Source of the DNA: CAZGCA01 sp964524145
GTDB lineage: Bacteria; Hydrogenedentota; CAZGCA01
Length of the DNA: 6,118 nucleotides
NCBI GenBank assembly: GCA_964524145.1
Contig: CAZGCA010000141.1
Span: forward strand, 1 to 6,118
Direction: 5' to 3'
The position numbers and the translations under genes were made by a program. Shown here piece by piece: positions 5,481 to 6,118 of this stretch (its first letter is position 1; the number at the start of each line of letters is the position of its first letter). The notes under the pieces were generated by a model that worked only from the letters and a program-made list of their open reading frames with translations, made no database searches and was not told the origin of the DNA.

Positions 5481-5692
5481 TAGGAAGTGGAAGGGTCTGT
5501 GACTCTCCAAGAATGCGGGAGGATGTTATCGCCTACCAAGCGGTACATTCGTAACGTTGCACAATCTCAAAGGGGGTGGTGTGATTCCATATCGGCCTAT
5601 GAACGTTTCCAATGCTCGTGTAATGTGACATTCCGGGAATCAGTCTTGCGAACCGCGGCAGCGTGCCGCGTGCAGAAGAAGGAGGAGCAGCA
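5481..5692 (+). promoter_or_regulatory. Long 5' leader of the secreted-protein gene, unassigned
   Basis: About 210 nt separate the predicted transcription start from the ATG at 5693. I do not recognise a known riboswitch class. Near its end, CGCGGCA-GCG-TGCCGCG (5654-5670) forms a perfect 7-bp hairpin that ends 9 nt before the strong Shine-Dalgarno AGGAGG (5680-5685). The small palindrome ATTCCGGGAAT is at 5630-5640. A 69-codon frame (GTG 5487 to TGA 5696) crosses the leader and overlaps the gene by ATGA. It lacks a properly spaced ribosome site and resembles no protein I know, so I do not call it a gene. Confidence 0.45.
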
Positions 5693-6118
5693 ATGAAGCA
5701 TTATAAGTTCGTACCACTGTTAGTAGTCGCGATGGTGTGCGTGGCAACTCTGGCCTGGGGACAACCGGCTGAGAACTTCTTTGGCATAATCCTTGGCCCT
5801 GCAGGAGAACTCGACGACCAGATCGGAACCGGTGACTGGCCCGATTTTTACTACTACCCGGACACGGGCTGGTGGAACATGTGGTTCTTCGACCACCTCT
5901 ACCACCCGTTCAGGACGAAAGAGATGTCGCTGGAGTTCTTTTACATCCGGGCAGCCGATGGGGTAACCCCGTGGGCGGTGGAGATCGCGTTCAACTGGAG
6001 TTCAGAGGAGTACATGAACCCTGACGAACCGCCTATTCCGCCTATCACTCCGGAGGACGAAGCGAGGTACATCAGGCGCCAGGTTGTCATCCCGTGGGGC
6101 GAGTACATCGACCCGTTG
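5693..6118 (+). CDS. Exported aromatic-rich protein of unknown function (3' end outside window)
   Basis: The frame starts at ATG 5693 and stays open to the window edge, giving 142 residues of an incomplete protein. AGGAGG at 5680-5685, 7 nt upstream, fixes the start. Residues 1-23 form a signal peptide: K2, K5, hydrophobic VPLLVVAMVCVATLA, and likely cleavage after A21-W-G23 before Q24. The mature part is acidic and rich in Trp, Tyr and Phe (WPDFYYYPDTGWWNMWFF at 49-66). A predicted beta-rich part follows, with VEIAFNWSSEEY at 96-107, a proline segment PPIPPITPEDEA (113-124) and a charged stretch up to EYIDPL. I have an impression of similar secreted proteins in PVC-type and uncultured bacteria but cannot name a family. 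Its own promoter separates it from the protease operon. It could be an extracellular structural or binding protein; no catalytic motif is visible. Confidence 0.8.
   Translation, partial: MKHYKFVPLLVVAMVCVATLAWGQPAENFFGIILGPAGELDDQIGTGDWPDFYYYPDTGWWNMWFFDHLYHPFRTKEMSLEFFYIRAADGVTPWAVEIAFNWSSEEYMNPDEPPIPPITPEDEARYIRRQVVIPWGEYIDPL

Noticed and set aside
5487..5696. A 69-codon frame in the leader overlapping the last gene by ATGA
   Set aside because: The overlap looks like coupling, but there is no suitably spaced ribosome site and the composition (five Cys, mixed) fits no known leader peptide or protein. It is kept only as a note on the leader.

Overview
The window comes from a fairly GC-rich bacterium with GTG as well as ATG starts, good Shine-Dalgarno sites and near-consensus sigma-70 promoters. 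Three proteins have signal peptides and two are membrane proteins, which suggests a Gram-negative-type envelope. The crowded palindromic repeats in the long gap, and the style of the last secreted protein, remind me of planctomycete/PVC-type or related uncultured lineages. That placement is recollection only and is not proven by the sequence.

Positions 69-4527 form what looks like one rightward operon. A strong promoter (69-97) precedes an uncharacterised membrane-anchored protein (134-1174), then a small two-helix membrane protein (1188-1571), then two exported M16 (insulinase/pitrilysin-type) proteins (1565-3115 and 3112-4527). Gaps are 13 bp or less, and the last two junctions overlap by 7 and 4 bp. 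The first M16 protein has the zinc motif HxxEH but lacks the R...Y substrate-side pair. The second lacks the zinc motif but has R...Y with the spacing found in insulinase. The two therefore complement each other and probably form one heterodimeric envelope protease. The two membrane proteins are candidate partners or regulators.

Positions 4528-5444 contain no credible gene. They hold a dense patchwork of repeats: a hexanucleotide tract, two copies of an 84-bp composite repeat, two further GTCATT...AATCTC palindromes, and a pair of three-hairpin modules in inverted orientation (4783-4878 and 4920-5037). The hairpins of the two modules keep their pairing while their sequences differ. A 13-bp direct repeat lies at both ends of the patchwork.

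A second near-consensus promoter (5445-5474) and a leader of about 210 nt precede a gene for an exported, aromatic-rich protein of unknown function (from 5693), which runs off the end of the window.
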